IMG/VR virus record: IMGVR_UViG_3300015371_000014 | Location: 1 to 64,000 of that record | Reading direction: 5' to 3' (one strand) | Source of the DNA: a virus | Length of the DNA stretch: 64,000 nucleotides | Shown: one piece after another, positions 21,016-27,679 of the stretch | How positions within the stretch are numbered: position 1 is the first letter of the stretch | Layout: every line of letters starts with the position of its first letter | Notes under the pieces: generated by a model | Database searches by the model: none | What the model saw: the letters and a program-made list of their open reading frames with translations, nothing else | Told to the model about the DNA's origin: nothing | Program-made: the position numbers and the translations under genes

Positions 21016-21530
21016 TGCCACAAGCAGATTACATCTACGTCCGCTCTGGACGTAGCGACAACCGGGTAGCCCTGTCGGAAGTTGATGAGGCTCACCCTGG
21101 CGGGACGGCGTTTGTTGCCCAGGGGATGACGCGTAAGGTTGGCTACACCCCGTTCGTGGCTGATCAGATCCGCCAGGGATTCCTGGTCGAGGTCAACGAC
21201 GCCGCTGGCAAGAAGCAGGCCGACGAATTCGCCAAGACTGTCATGTCGGGCGAAGAGAGAGAAGCCATGGGCGAACCCCAAGCAGACACCTTTGATCCCC
21301 TGGTTGGCAAGTCCGATTCTGAGCTTGCCCAGATGGCGAAAGACCGCAACATCAAGATCGAGCAGGGCATGCGGAAGTCTGATCTCGTGTCAGCTATCGC
21401 GGCTCACGACAACGCCGAAGCGGCCAAGAACGAATCCCTGCGGAATCAACGGGACGAGATCGCTGCTGAGCAAGAAGAGAAGCAGGACACGAAGACCACC
21501 AAGGTCACCGCTCCTGGCAAGGATCGATAA
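21015..21530 (+). CDS. head-region protein with Rho_N/SAP-like domain
   Basis: 171 residues. Residues about 97-130 (LVGKSDSELAQMAKDRNIKI then MRKSDLVSAIAAHD) match the helix-extended-loop-helix of the Rho N-terminal/SAP-like family (KSDSELxxxAKxxxIxxxxKxxLI). The N-terminal 70 residues are beta-like with GGTAFVAQGMTRKVGYTPFVADQI, and the C-terminal tail is charged. Proteins with such a domain often sit just after the major capsid gene; the domain may touch DNA or another head protein. One-base overlap with the preceding gene. Confidence 0.6.
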   Translation: MPQADYIYVRSGRSDNRVALSEVDEAHPGGTAFVAQGMTRKVGYTPFVADQIRQGFLVEVNDAAGKKQADEFAKTVMSGEEREAMGEPQADTFDPLVGKSDSELAQMAKDRNIKIEQGMRKSDLVSAIAAHDNAEAAKNESLRNQRDEIAAEQEEKQDTKTTKVTAPGKDR

Positions 21531-21952
21531 TGCCGCTTCTCCCCTCCGACCGCTATGAGGATATTCGCCTCAAGCTCGATCCTACCCTGGATGGAGAAGA
21601 GGCAATTCCCAATGAAGTCCTGACATCAGACATGGTGTTAGGAGAAGCAGAGCGCTGGATTCTTAAAGTGGACCCAACGGCTGCTTCGCGAGTCGGAGGG
21701 GAGTTGCAGGCTGTCTATCGAGCCATCATTTGCTACGCCGCAGCTGTCTTGTCCCCTTCTGTTCCGCAAGCAAAGCAGGTCAATATGGCGGGGCACAGCG
21801 TCACCACTGACTATGCTGAAACCCCGTCAGAGCGTACGGCTCGTCTCTATGCAGAGGCCACGGCGGCAGTCGCCTATTACCTGCCAGCTATCCTCCAGAC
21901 CACCGTTACTACCATGACGTACTTCACCACGGTGAGTGGTAGACGTGCCTAG
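21530..21952 (+). CDS. head-tail connector (adaptor) protein
   Basis: 140 residues, mostly helical: VLGEAERWILKVDPTAASRV, GELQAVYRAIICYAAAVLSPSV, ERTARLYAEATAAVAYYLPAIL. This all-helical plan and position two genes after the capsid fit the adaptor that binds under the portal. One-base overlap with the previous gene. Assignment by position and composition. Confidence 0.65.
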   Translation: MPLLPSDRYEDIRLKLDPTLDGEEAIPNEVLTSDMVLGEAERWILKVDPTAASRVGGELQAVYRAIICYAAAVLSPSVPQAKQVNMAGHSVTTDYAETPSERTARLYAEATAAVAYYLPAILQTTVTTMTYFTTVSGRRA

Positions 21953-22586
21953 TATTTCCTTCTATCCGCGTCGCTATATGCGGGGATTGGCCTCTGGCGA
22001 TCTCCGCGAAGATGGCGCGATCTGGCGTGATGACGGATATGGGTTCACGCTCTTAACTGTCACCAAAGCGTCAGTACGCCATCGCCTCAACCAACCCGCA
22101 CCGGATGATCCCCAGGAAGCGACCGCAGCTAATGCAGAGTTTGTCGAGGTTCACTTTCCCTGGGACTCTCCGGTACGGATTGGGGATAAATACGTGCAGG
22201 ACGGTCGGTCCTGGGTGATCGGACTCACCAACATTACGGATTCCTACAGCACCTTTGCGCGGTGTTACGCGGCCCGTCCTATTGCCGCCACGCCGCGCCA
22301 GTGGGTGTCCTTCCGTCGCTACCTTCAGCCTGAGCAACAGTGGATCATTCTCGCGCCCCAACTGGTGCAGCTTGCCTGGAGTAAGAACCAACCAGACCGA
22401 CTGGGTGGCGTAGCGATTCGCCAGTACGGATACATCTTTGCCCCAGAGGATATGCCACCCCTTGATGTGCAACAGGGAGACACGTTCTACCTTGATGGAA
22501 TGAGCGCCGTGGTGACCTGGGCCGCTCCCTCGACTGGCTCTCGCCGCGAAGCGCTGTTTGCCATCAACGTTGGGGAGGGTGTCTGA
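21945..22586 (+). CDS. putative head-tail stopper/closure protein
   Basis: 213 residues from GTG 21945 (a GTG three codons earlier is equally open). Beta-rich with FVEVHFPWDSPVRIGDKYVQDGRSWVIGL and FYLDGMSAVVTWAAP; the IGDKYVQDG.SWVIG pattern resembles the small beta barrel of head closure proteins, where a D-x-V-x-x-D-G-x-x-W turn is common. It would lock DNA in the filled head. The remainder (RQWVSFRRYLQPEQQWIILAPQ) is an extra domain. Confidence 0.5.
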   Translation: MPSISFYPRRYMRGLASGDLREDGAIWRDDGYGFTLLTVTKASVRHRLNQPAPDDPQEATAANAEFVEVHFPWDSPVRIGDKYVQDGRSWVIGLTNITDSYSTFARCYAARPIAATPRQWVSFRRYLQPEQQWIILAPQLVQLAWSKNQPDRLGGVAIRQYGYIFAPEDMPPLDVQQGDTFYLDGMSAVVTWAAPSTGSRREALFAINVGEGV

Positions 22587-22972
22587 TGCCCTGGCCGCTA
22601 CGCGAGGTTCCGAATCCTTTCTATGGCCCTGACGCACGTCCCTGGAATGATCTTTCCCCAGGATCCTACTGGACGATCCCAGCCGACAAAGAAGGCTATT
22701 TTGTTCGGCCCCTCTCACCAGAGTTTCATGCTTCGGGTCGAGACTTCGCGATCTTCATTACCTTGCCAGGGGGAGCGGAGTGGTGTCCAGACATGATCTC
22801 TTCTGAGAGTGGTCATGGTTGGACGGTTACAGGAGAACTCCCAAAGATCACTGCTCATCCAAGCGTGCATCAGATCGGTCGTTATCACGGATTCGTTACA
22901 GATGGCGTGCTAACCGACGATCTGGAAGGGCGCACCTACGATGACAGGAGTTTGACAGATGTCAATCTTTGA
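22586..22972 (+). CDS. hypothetical protein, 128 aa
   Basis: One-base overlap with the preceding gene. Pro/Trp-rich start (MPWPLREVPNPFYGPDARPW), a WTIPADKEGYFVRPLSPEF segment and a late GRYHGFVTDGVLTDD. Beta-rich, virion-like, with no family recognised. Its 3' end carries a variant palindrome and the start of the papain-like gene. Confidence 0.5.
   Translation: MPWPLREVPNPFYGPDARPWNDLSPGSYWTIPADKEGYFVRPLSPEFHASGRDFAIFITLPGGAEWCPDMISSESGHGWTVTGELPKITAHPSVHQIGRYHGFVTDGVLTDDLEGRTYDDRSLTDVNL
22952..22965. promoter_or_regulatory. variant palindrome on the start codon of the papain-like gene (TTGACAGATGTCAA)
   Basis: Half-sites are perfect; the centre is GA rather than GG. The ATG start (22959-22961) occupies site positions 8-10, the same place as the GTG of the portal gene and of gene 53822-54130. 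Confidence 0.5.
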
Positions 22973-23717
22973 AGCTGGTGGACTAGGGCGACTCCCTCCC
23001 ACGGATGACAAGCACCTCCGGATGTTCAGTCTAACCCCTGAGACGATGCCCTCTGAACCAACGCCCGTCGTGATCGGTATCAACTGGTACGAGCGGTTCG
23101 ATAACTACTTTCAAGACGACAAGGGCCACTACTGGATCTCTCGCTCAGGGATGGATCTGGGGCGTATTCGTGGCGGTCACTGTATCTGCGTGGCTTCGCC
23201 CCACATCATAGACCGCTGGTGGCCTTTCTATGACCAGGGTTCTGAGGGAGCCTGCGTTGGCTTTGGTTGGTCGCGCTACGCCTCACTAATGAACAGGGTG
23301 CGCTATGACGGCTTCAAGCTCTACCACGAAGCACAAAAGATCGATGAGTGGGCTGGCGAAAACTATAGCGGAACCTCTGTTCGCGCTGGTGGTGATGTCC
23401 TGCGTACTCTGGGCGCTTGGAAAGTGCTGCGAGGAAAGACGCAAGACTACCCCGACGCTGAAGCTGGCATCGTTCAGTACCGCTGGGCCACCACCATCGA
23501 GCAAGTTGCACAATGCCTCTCACCGCACGACGACGGTCACAGGATTCTGAGTGACGGGTTTCTCGTTCTGCTCAACTCCTGGGGACCACGCTATCCTGCC
23601 AAGGTGAGGATGGATCTTGACACTGCATATCGCGTTCTCTTCAAAGAAGAGGGTGATGTGAGCATGGCGACTGATCGCCCTGCTTTGCCAAATACCGCGA
23701 GAGGATTTCTTGTATGA
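22959..23717 (+). CDS. papain-like (C1-type) cysteine peptidase homologue in the neck region
   Basis: 252 residues. YDQGSEGACVGFGWSRYASL (91-110) matches the active-site strand of C1 peptidases (QGxCGSCWAF), Cys99 being the nucleophile; LLNSWGP (204-210) matches the NSWG motif with Asn206. The His is uncertain: His194 (DDGHRIL, 12 residues before the Asn) is in the usual order, while His74 (RGGHCICV) resembles the classical GGHAV motif but precedes the Cys. The KLYHEAQKIDEWAGENYSGTSVRAGGDVLR region is shared, as I recall, with virion proteins of Streptomyces phages. Could process virion or host wall proteins, or be a non-catalytic structural relic. Confidence 0.7.
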   Translation: MSIFEAGGLGRLPPTDDKHLRMFSLTPETMPSEPTPVVIGINWYERFDNYFQDDKGHYWISRSGMDLGRIRGGHCICVASPHIIDRWWPFYDQGSEGACVGFGWSRYASLMNRVRYDGFKLYHEAQKIDEWAGENYSGTSVRAGGDVLRTLGAWKVLRGKTQDYPDAEAGIVQYRWATTIEQVAQCLSPHDDGHRILSDGFLVLLNSWGPRYPAKVRMDLDTAYRVLFKEEGDVSMATDRPALPNTARGFLV

Positions 23718-24127
23718 ATCGTCGTGCCGTTCTTGCTGCCTCATTGGTAGCGCTGACAGAGATGGGATTCCTGAAGAAGGTTGCTGCCAGCCAAACCTGT
23801 ACCACCGGCAACTGCTCTGGCAATCAGACCTGTTGCGATGGTTGGACGTGCCAGCCTACTGGCAATGGGAACTCCCACGTCTGCGTCTCTGAGGATATCA
23901 GCAACATTCCTTGTGAGGAACATGATCAGTGTCCCGATGATGGGGTCTGTCATGAAGGGCAGTGCTGCATTGCCTACAACCAGTACATCGTGGTGGACGG
24001 TGCGCCGGAAATTACCATCATCTATGTGCCGATCACAATCACGGTACCAATCACGACTCCCGCACCAGCACCAGCCCCGGTTCCCCATCACAAGCGGAAG
24101 CGCCGACACCGACGCAATAGGCACTAG
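23714..24127 (+). CDS. exported cysteine-rich protein with knottin-like pattern
   Basis: 137 residues. N-terminus MNRRAVLAASLVALTEMGF has twin arginines and a hydrophobic core, signal-peptide-like (Tat-type possible). Eleven cysteines follow: C29, C34, C40, C41, C46, C57 show the C-C-CC-C-C spacing of an inhibitor cystine knot, and C67, C73, C79, C84, C85 form a second cluster (PCEEHDQCPDDGVCHEGQCC). Then a hydrophobic/Pro-Thr stretch (ITIIYVPITITVPITTPAPAP) and a strongly basic tail (HHKRKRRHRRNRH). Function unknown; disulfides need an oxidising compartment, so it should act outside the cytoplasm. ATG overlaps the papain-like gene (ATGA), suggesting a linked role. Confidence 0.65.
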   Translation: MNRRAVLAASLVALTEMGFLKKVAASQTCTTGNCSGNQTCCDGWTCQPTGNGNSHVCVSEDISNIPCEEHDQCPDDGVCHEGQCCIAYNQYIVVDGAPEITIIYVPITITVPITTPAPAPAPVPHHKRKRRHRRNRH

Positions 24128-24186
24128 AACGCAAATACAGCCCCGTAGAGGCGCGTTCTGGCTGAAAAGGTAGAAGGGACAAGGGT

Positions 24187-24576
24187 ATGGCTGGGAAAGC
24201 CAGTTTTGGCAACGTACGGTTCACCTGGATCCGACCTCCCTCCGGAATGGGGGATGAGTGTCGGAGACGAGCCGATGCGCTCCAGCCTGCCCTTGCCGCA
24301 CGCATGACCGCCATGGCGGCAGATCTCGTCAGTTATATGCAGGCGAACGCTCCCTGGAATGATCGTACTGGGGATGCACGAGCGGGACTGAGTTCCAATG
24401 TTCGCCAGTCTGGGAAGGGAGGTGTGACGGTTTCGGCCTTTCACACTGTTCCTTATGGTGGCTTTCTGGAAACAGGAACTTCCAAGATGTCTGCCTATCC
24501 GATCATCGGTCCTGCCCTGGAAGCCCACTATGCGGAAGCACGCAAGCTGATGGCTGATATTGCTGGGAGTGGGTAG
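24187..24576 (+). CDS. HK97 gp10-like neck/tail completion protein
   Basis: 129 residues. A helical start (RRRADALQPALAARMTAMAADLVSYMQANAPWNDRTGDARAGLSS, given in pieces) matches gp10-like proteins, in which a helix is followed by APV/W-x-T-G-x-A/L-x-x-S, then FHTVPYGGFLETGTS (the YG-x-x-x-E-x-G signature) and a C-terminal helix. It joins the head connector to the tail terminator. Preceded by a 60-base gap with a 7-bp inverted repeat (AGAACGC/GCGTTCT, 24126-24159). Confidence 0.75.
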   Translation: MAGKASFGNVRFTWIRPPSGMGDECRRRADALQPALAARMTAMAADLVSYMQANAPWNDRTGDARAGLSSNVRQSGKGGVTVSAFHTVPYGGFLETGTSKMSAYPIIGPALEAHYAEARKLMADIAGSG

Positions 24577-25082
24577 TGGCCTATCTAGAAACTCCCTTAC
24601 AACGCAAGATCATTGAACTCCTCAACACTGACGCATTACTGACCTCTGCGTTCTTCGGTGGGATTTATCCCAGACTTCCCCGTGCAGGCAAAGGGGCCAC
24701 CGCAACGCCTAATGCGTTCTATACCGATGCAGAAAACCCACTTCAATCTGGTAAACTGAAGCCAACCATCGCTGTGTTAGACGGCGATGACGTACCGGCT
24801 CCCGCTGGGGAAGTGCTGGGTGGGTACCAGTCATTCCCCTGGGTATACGCATACGTCATCCCAGATGTAACGGGCGAAACGGCACTCGGGCACTTAGAAC
24901 GTGTCCTGCGTACCAAGTTTCGGCGGGATCTCTCCTATCCCGTCTATGACGTAACTGGGACGCAGATCATTGTTCTGAATCGCTCAGGGCTATTGGATGG
25001 CGAAGACGTTGGCTATCCGGATCGTCTCTGGACGAGATGGAGACTGCAAGCCTTAAGTATTCGCGTCCTCTCGCAGTTATAG
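24576..25082 (+). CDS. tail terminator protein
   Basis: 168 residues, GTG start overlapping the previous TAG. N-terminal helix (LETPLQRKIIELLNTDALL), then a beta domain (KPTIAVLDGDDVPAPAGEVLGG, FPWVYAYVIPDVTGETALGHLERVLRTKF) in the order of gpU-like tail terminators. It would cap the tail tube and set the connection to the neck. Assigned by fold plan and position. Confidence 0.6.
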   Translation: MAYLETPLQRKIIELLNTDALLTSAFFGGIYPRLPRAGKGATATPNAFYTDAENPLQSGKLKPTIAVLDGDDVPAPAGEVLGGYQSFPWVYAYVIPDVTGETALGHLERVLRTKFRRDLSYPVYDVTGTQIIVLNRSGLLDGEDVGYPDRLWTRWRLQALSIRVLSQL

Positions 25083-25093
25083 GAGCTAACACG

Positions 25094-25450
25094 ATGCCCA
25101 ATACCAAAAAGGCGGATGCCTACTCCGCAGCGGAGATGAAGGAACACCGCCGCCGCCTAACCGCCAATGAGCGGCTAGAGGCTGGGGTCTGCTACGACCC
25201 GGCTCGCTGGCCGAACGAGTTCTTCCGGTGCAGTGAAACCGAACAGGCGTCAGCCCGTGGTGAGGTTTCGGTGTCCTGGGACGGCACGGTCGTGCAGGAT
25301 CTCGCTTCCGGCAAGATCGAACTTCAGGACAGCACAGTTACCATTCGCCCTGACACCACCGTCGTTCCGGTGACGCACGTTGCTGGTACCTCTGGCGCAG
25401 TCGCGCCGGTTGGGAACGTCAACGTGACGACCGAAGGGGCGCACCCGTAA
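25094..25450 (+). CDS. hypothetical tail-region protein, 118 aa
   Basis: ATG at 25094 follows AGGAGCTAACACG; an upstream in-frame ATG at 25037 lies inside the previous gene. Charged helical N-terminus (AEMKEHRRRLTANERLEAG), then beta stretches (VSVSWDGTVVQDLASGKIEL, STVTIRPDTTVVPVTHVAG). No family recognised; probable minor tail component. Confidence 0.5.
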   Translation: MPNTKKADAYSAAEMKEHRRRLTANERLEAGVCYDPARWPNEFFRCSETEQASARGEVSVSWDGTVVQDLASGKIELQDSTVTIRPDTTVVPVTHVAGTSGAVAPVGNVNVTTEGAHP

Positions 25451-25857
25451 TGACCGCGATCCACATTGACGACACGGTGGATATCGAGTACGTGGGCGAC
25501 CCTCCCGTCATCGATGAAATCATGCGGTATCGGATGGCGGTAGGGGAACTTCCCCTGGACGCTGCGGCAGTACTGCGCGGGGCTGAAATGGATCGCTGCA
25601 CCGCATTTCCAGAAGTGGACGTGCGGGTGATTGATCCAGAGTATTTCGGGACCAGTCGTCAGTACACCTTTGGACCGCACACCTTCGTCACTGCTGTCGA
25701 GCGGCAGGATGTGGACAAGATCCTGGGAAGTTCCTCTGGTCATCAGTTCCGTATCGTTGGTGATCCAATGAACGATGTCGTTCTTCCTCGCCAGCCATTC
25801 CGGTTCGTGAATGATCTGGAAGTCAACCCAGCGCAGCTTCGGGCTGCGATCAGGTAA
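25450..25857 (+). CDS. hypothetical tail-region protein, 135 aa
   Basis: One-base overlap with both neighbours. Alternating strands and loops (VDIEYVGDPPVIDEIMRYRM, VDVRVIDPEYFGTSRQYTFG, HQFRIVGDPMNDVVLP). No motif. Lies in the place where phages carry minor tail or neck proteins. Confidence 0.45.
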   Translation: MTAIHIDDTVDIEYVGDPPVIDEIMRYRMAVGELPLDAAAVLRGAEMDRCTAFPEVDVRVIDPEYFGTSRQYTFGPHTFVTAVERQDVDKILGSSSGHQFRIVGDPMNDVVLPRQPFRFVNDLEVNPAQLRAAIR

Positions 25858-26069
25858 TGACTGGTCGTGGCTGGAAGAGGTGTCGTACCTCTGACAAGCC
25901 GAACGCTCTGAGGTTCGATATTCTGGAGGGTCGTTTTATCAGGTTGCGTGATCGCAGCGCAGACTGTCCGGTGCGGGGCAGGGCGTACGTGGTCATCGAC
26001 ATTCTGACTGGCAGGACGGTTCCAGAGCAGACGGATTACCGGGCGAAGGAATCGAACGGCCAAACCTAG
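25857..26069 (+). CDS. small basic hypothetical protein, 70 aa
   Basis: ATG follows the previous stop with one-base overlap. Basic (about 13 Arg/Lys), two cysteines (CRTS, DCPV), central strands (ALRFDILEGRFIRLRD, RAYVVIDILTGRTV). No family. Confidence 0.45.
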   Translation: MTGRGWKRCRTSDKPNALRFDILEGRFIRLRDRSADCPVRGRAYVVIDILTGRTVPEQTDYRAKESNGQT

Positions 26070-26078
26070 GAGAGAACG

Positions 26079-26612
26079 ATGCCGAACTATGGTGAAATTC
26101 CACGAGGTCTAGATGACCTCAAGGTCTACGTTCTGACCGCTGACACACCGGGTAGCTCCGTGGATGTCCCTGGCGCACAGGCGCTGGAATGGTCAGTTGA
26201 ATCGGACTCCGACGAGCTACGCGGTGACAACTCCGCTATCGCCCTTGTCCGTAACCCGAAGACGGTTTCTGGCACCATCCGCATCGCCAAGATCAACCTT
26301 GCCGCCATCGCGGCCATGGTCGGTGGTACGGTCGCGACCTCTGGCACGACCCCCAACGAGATCAAGGCGTTGGATGAGACTTCCGCCGCCCCGGCCCGGT
26401 ACTTCCAGGTCGTTGGTCAGGCGGGTTCTCAGGATGCCAACGGCTCAGCCTACCGGGTCACCATCTACAAATGCTTGGTGACAGGAGGTCCAAACGAGAC
26501 GCTGACCATCGATGAGTGGTCTACGCCGGAATTCGAATTCGAAGCGATTGCCAACCTCTCCGGTAACCTGCTGAAGAGACAGAACTACGAGACTGGCGTC
26601 GCCGTCACATAA
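26079..26612 (+). CDS. major tail (tube) protein
   Basis: 177 residues, AGGAGAGAACG ribosome site. Beta-rich with GAQALEWSVESDSDELRGDN, SGTIRIAKINLAAIAAMVGG and a late TLTIDEWSTPEFEFEAIANL segment, the usual tube-protein plan of N-terminal hairpins, a central helix (NLAAIAAMVGG) and a C-terminal strand pair. Sits just before the tail chaperones and tape measure, the standard place. It polymerises into the tail tube. Confidence 0.75.
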   Translation: MPNYGEIPRGLDDLKVYVLTADTPGSSVDVPGAQALEWSVESDSDELRGDNSAIALVRNPKTVSGTIRIAKINLAAIAAMVGGTVATSGTTPNEIKALDETSAAPARYFQVVGQAGSQDANGSAYRVTIYKCLVTGGPNETLTIDEWSTPEFEFEAIANLSGNLLKRQNYETGVAVT

Positions 26613-26684
26613 CCCTGGCTCTGATCGGCGGGGTGGTCCCGTCGCGAGCGCATATCGCGGGAAACCGCAAGGAGCGCATCTCTC

Positions 26685-27284
26685 ATGTCCGACGTTATTC
26701 AGATCAACCCGTCTCTGGGTGCCAACGGCGCACAGCCTGAGGCCCCAGAGAAGGCCCCCTACATCGATGTCGTGGTGGAAACGGTGAATTCTGCCGATGA
26801 CATCAGCTACCTGACGATGGGACCAAAGAAACTTTCGGGTTCCATCTTCGCGGGGAGAACGGCGGAAGAAGCCTATCCGGTTATCCCCTTCAAGCTCGTG
26901 CAAACCTCAATCCGCGAACAGCAGCAGTTGATGGCGGATGTCCGCATCATCAACCTGACTGACCGCACCATCCTCGACATGCAGCCCCACAAGGTGCGCG
27001 AGCTTATCGACCGGCTCTTCTTCAACACCAACACCTCTCCGGTCAAAGTCACCGGCAAACAGCGCACCAACCAGAACCTCGATAGGCTGAAGGAGATCTG
27101 CTACGCCTATGGCTGCGCCGGTTTCGTCAGTCCGAAGCTGGTCTTGAGCCAGACCGAAGAGGATCTGGAGAACGACATTCTCTGGGTAGGCCGTATTGCG
27201 CTCGCAGACCTGCACGAGTTCTGGCGCATTTGTGAAGGAGCAGACGACCTCGCAGCGCGACGGTTGGAAGGGTTTTCTGAGTAA
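26685..27284 (+). CDS. tail assembly chaperone, upstream frame (G)
   Basis: 199 residues. Positioned between the major tail protein and tape measure. Starts after a 72-base gap with AGGAGCGCATCTCTC. Helical with ILDMQPHKVRELIDRLFFN and a C-terminal IALADLHEFWRICEGADDL segment that continues naturally into the next frame. The short form is made by normal termination at TAA 27282-27284; a minor long form would arise by frameshift at GGG TTT T (27270-27276). These chaperones coat the tape measure during tail assembly. Confidence 0.75.
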   Translation: MSDVIQINPSLGANGAQPEAPEKAPYIDVVVETVNSADDISYLTMGPKKLSGSIFAGRTAEEAYPVIPFKLVQTSIREQQQLMADVRIINLTDRTILDMQPHKVRELIDRLFFNTNTSPVKVTGKQRTNQNLDRLKEICYAYGCAGFVSPKLVLSQTEEDLENDILWVGRIALADLHEFWRICEGADDLAARRLEGFSE

Positions 27285-27669
27285 TCGCTACGAGCTATTC
27301 CTGCTCTGCGAACGCTGCAAGATCTTTTCCAATATGTCGCCATCCACGGCTGCGGGACTGTATCTCCAGTTCCCGCCCTGGATATGCCTGGAGATCGACA
27401 AGGGACTCGCTCAATACGTGCGCTGGTATGAAGGGCGCATGGAGGCCACAGAGAAGTCTGGCAAGTACAAGACCAGACCGAAATTCAAGACCCTGGCTGA
27501 TGTCCTGGGGATTAACGAGCAGAAGGCTCGCGGTGGAATGAGTGGAGCCGATCTGAAAGACGTTTCCGGCGATTACAAACAAGCCGTGATCGCCGCCGCG
27601 AGACAGGGTCTTCCGGCACCGGATATCAACGAATTCTTAGCAAAGCGCAATCAACCGCTAGAGAGTTGA
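26685..27669 (+). CDS. tail assembly chaperone fusion (GT) by +1 frameshift
   Basis: The downstream frame (27277-27669, 130 codons: LSNRYELFLLCERC... to NQPLES) has no start codon near its beginning and follows the first frame. Frames differ by +1: phases are 26685 mod 3 = 0 and 27277 mod 3 = 1. At 27273-27276 the codon TTT can re-pair one base forward on TTTT, then read CTG. Purine-rich GGAAGGG lies directly upstream and could act like the internal ribosome-binding stimulator of prfB. Predicted product about 327 residues. A -2 slip would also join the frames. Confidence 0.65.
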
Positions 27670-27679
27670 CAGGTGTCAA
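27666..27679. promoter_or_regulatory. dispersed palindrome copy abutting the tape-measure start codon (TTGACAGGTGTCAA)
   Basis: Perfect copy, GG centre on the sense strand. The ATG of the tape-measure gene begins at the next base (27680) and the chaperone stop TGA (27667-27669) lies inside. AGGTG within the site is the only ribosome-site-like sequence. Confidence 0.6.

Noticed and set aside
23286-23513. Possible internal small genes within the papain-like gene
   Set aside because: All extra frames in this interval lack ribosome sites and cover the conserved papain-like segment.
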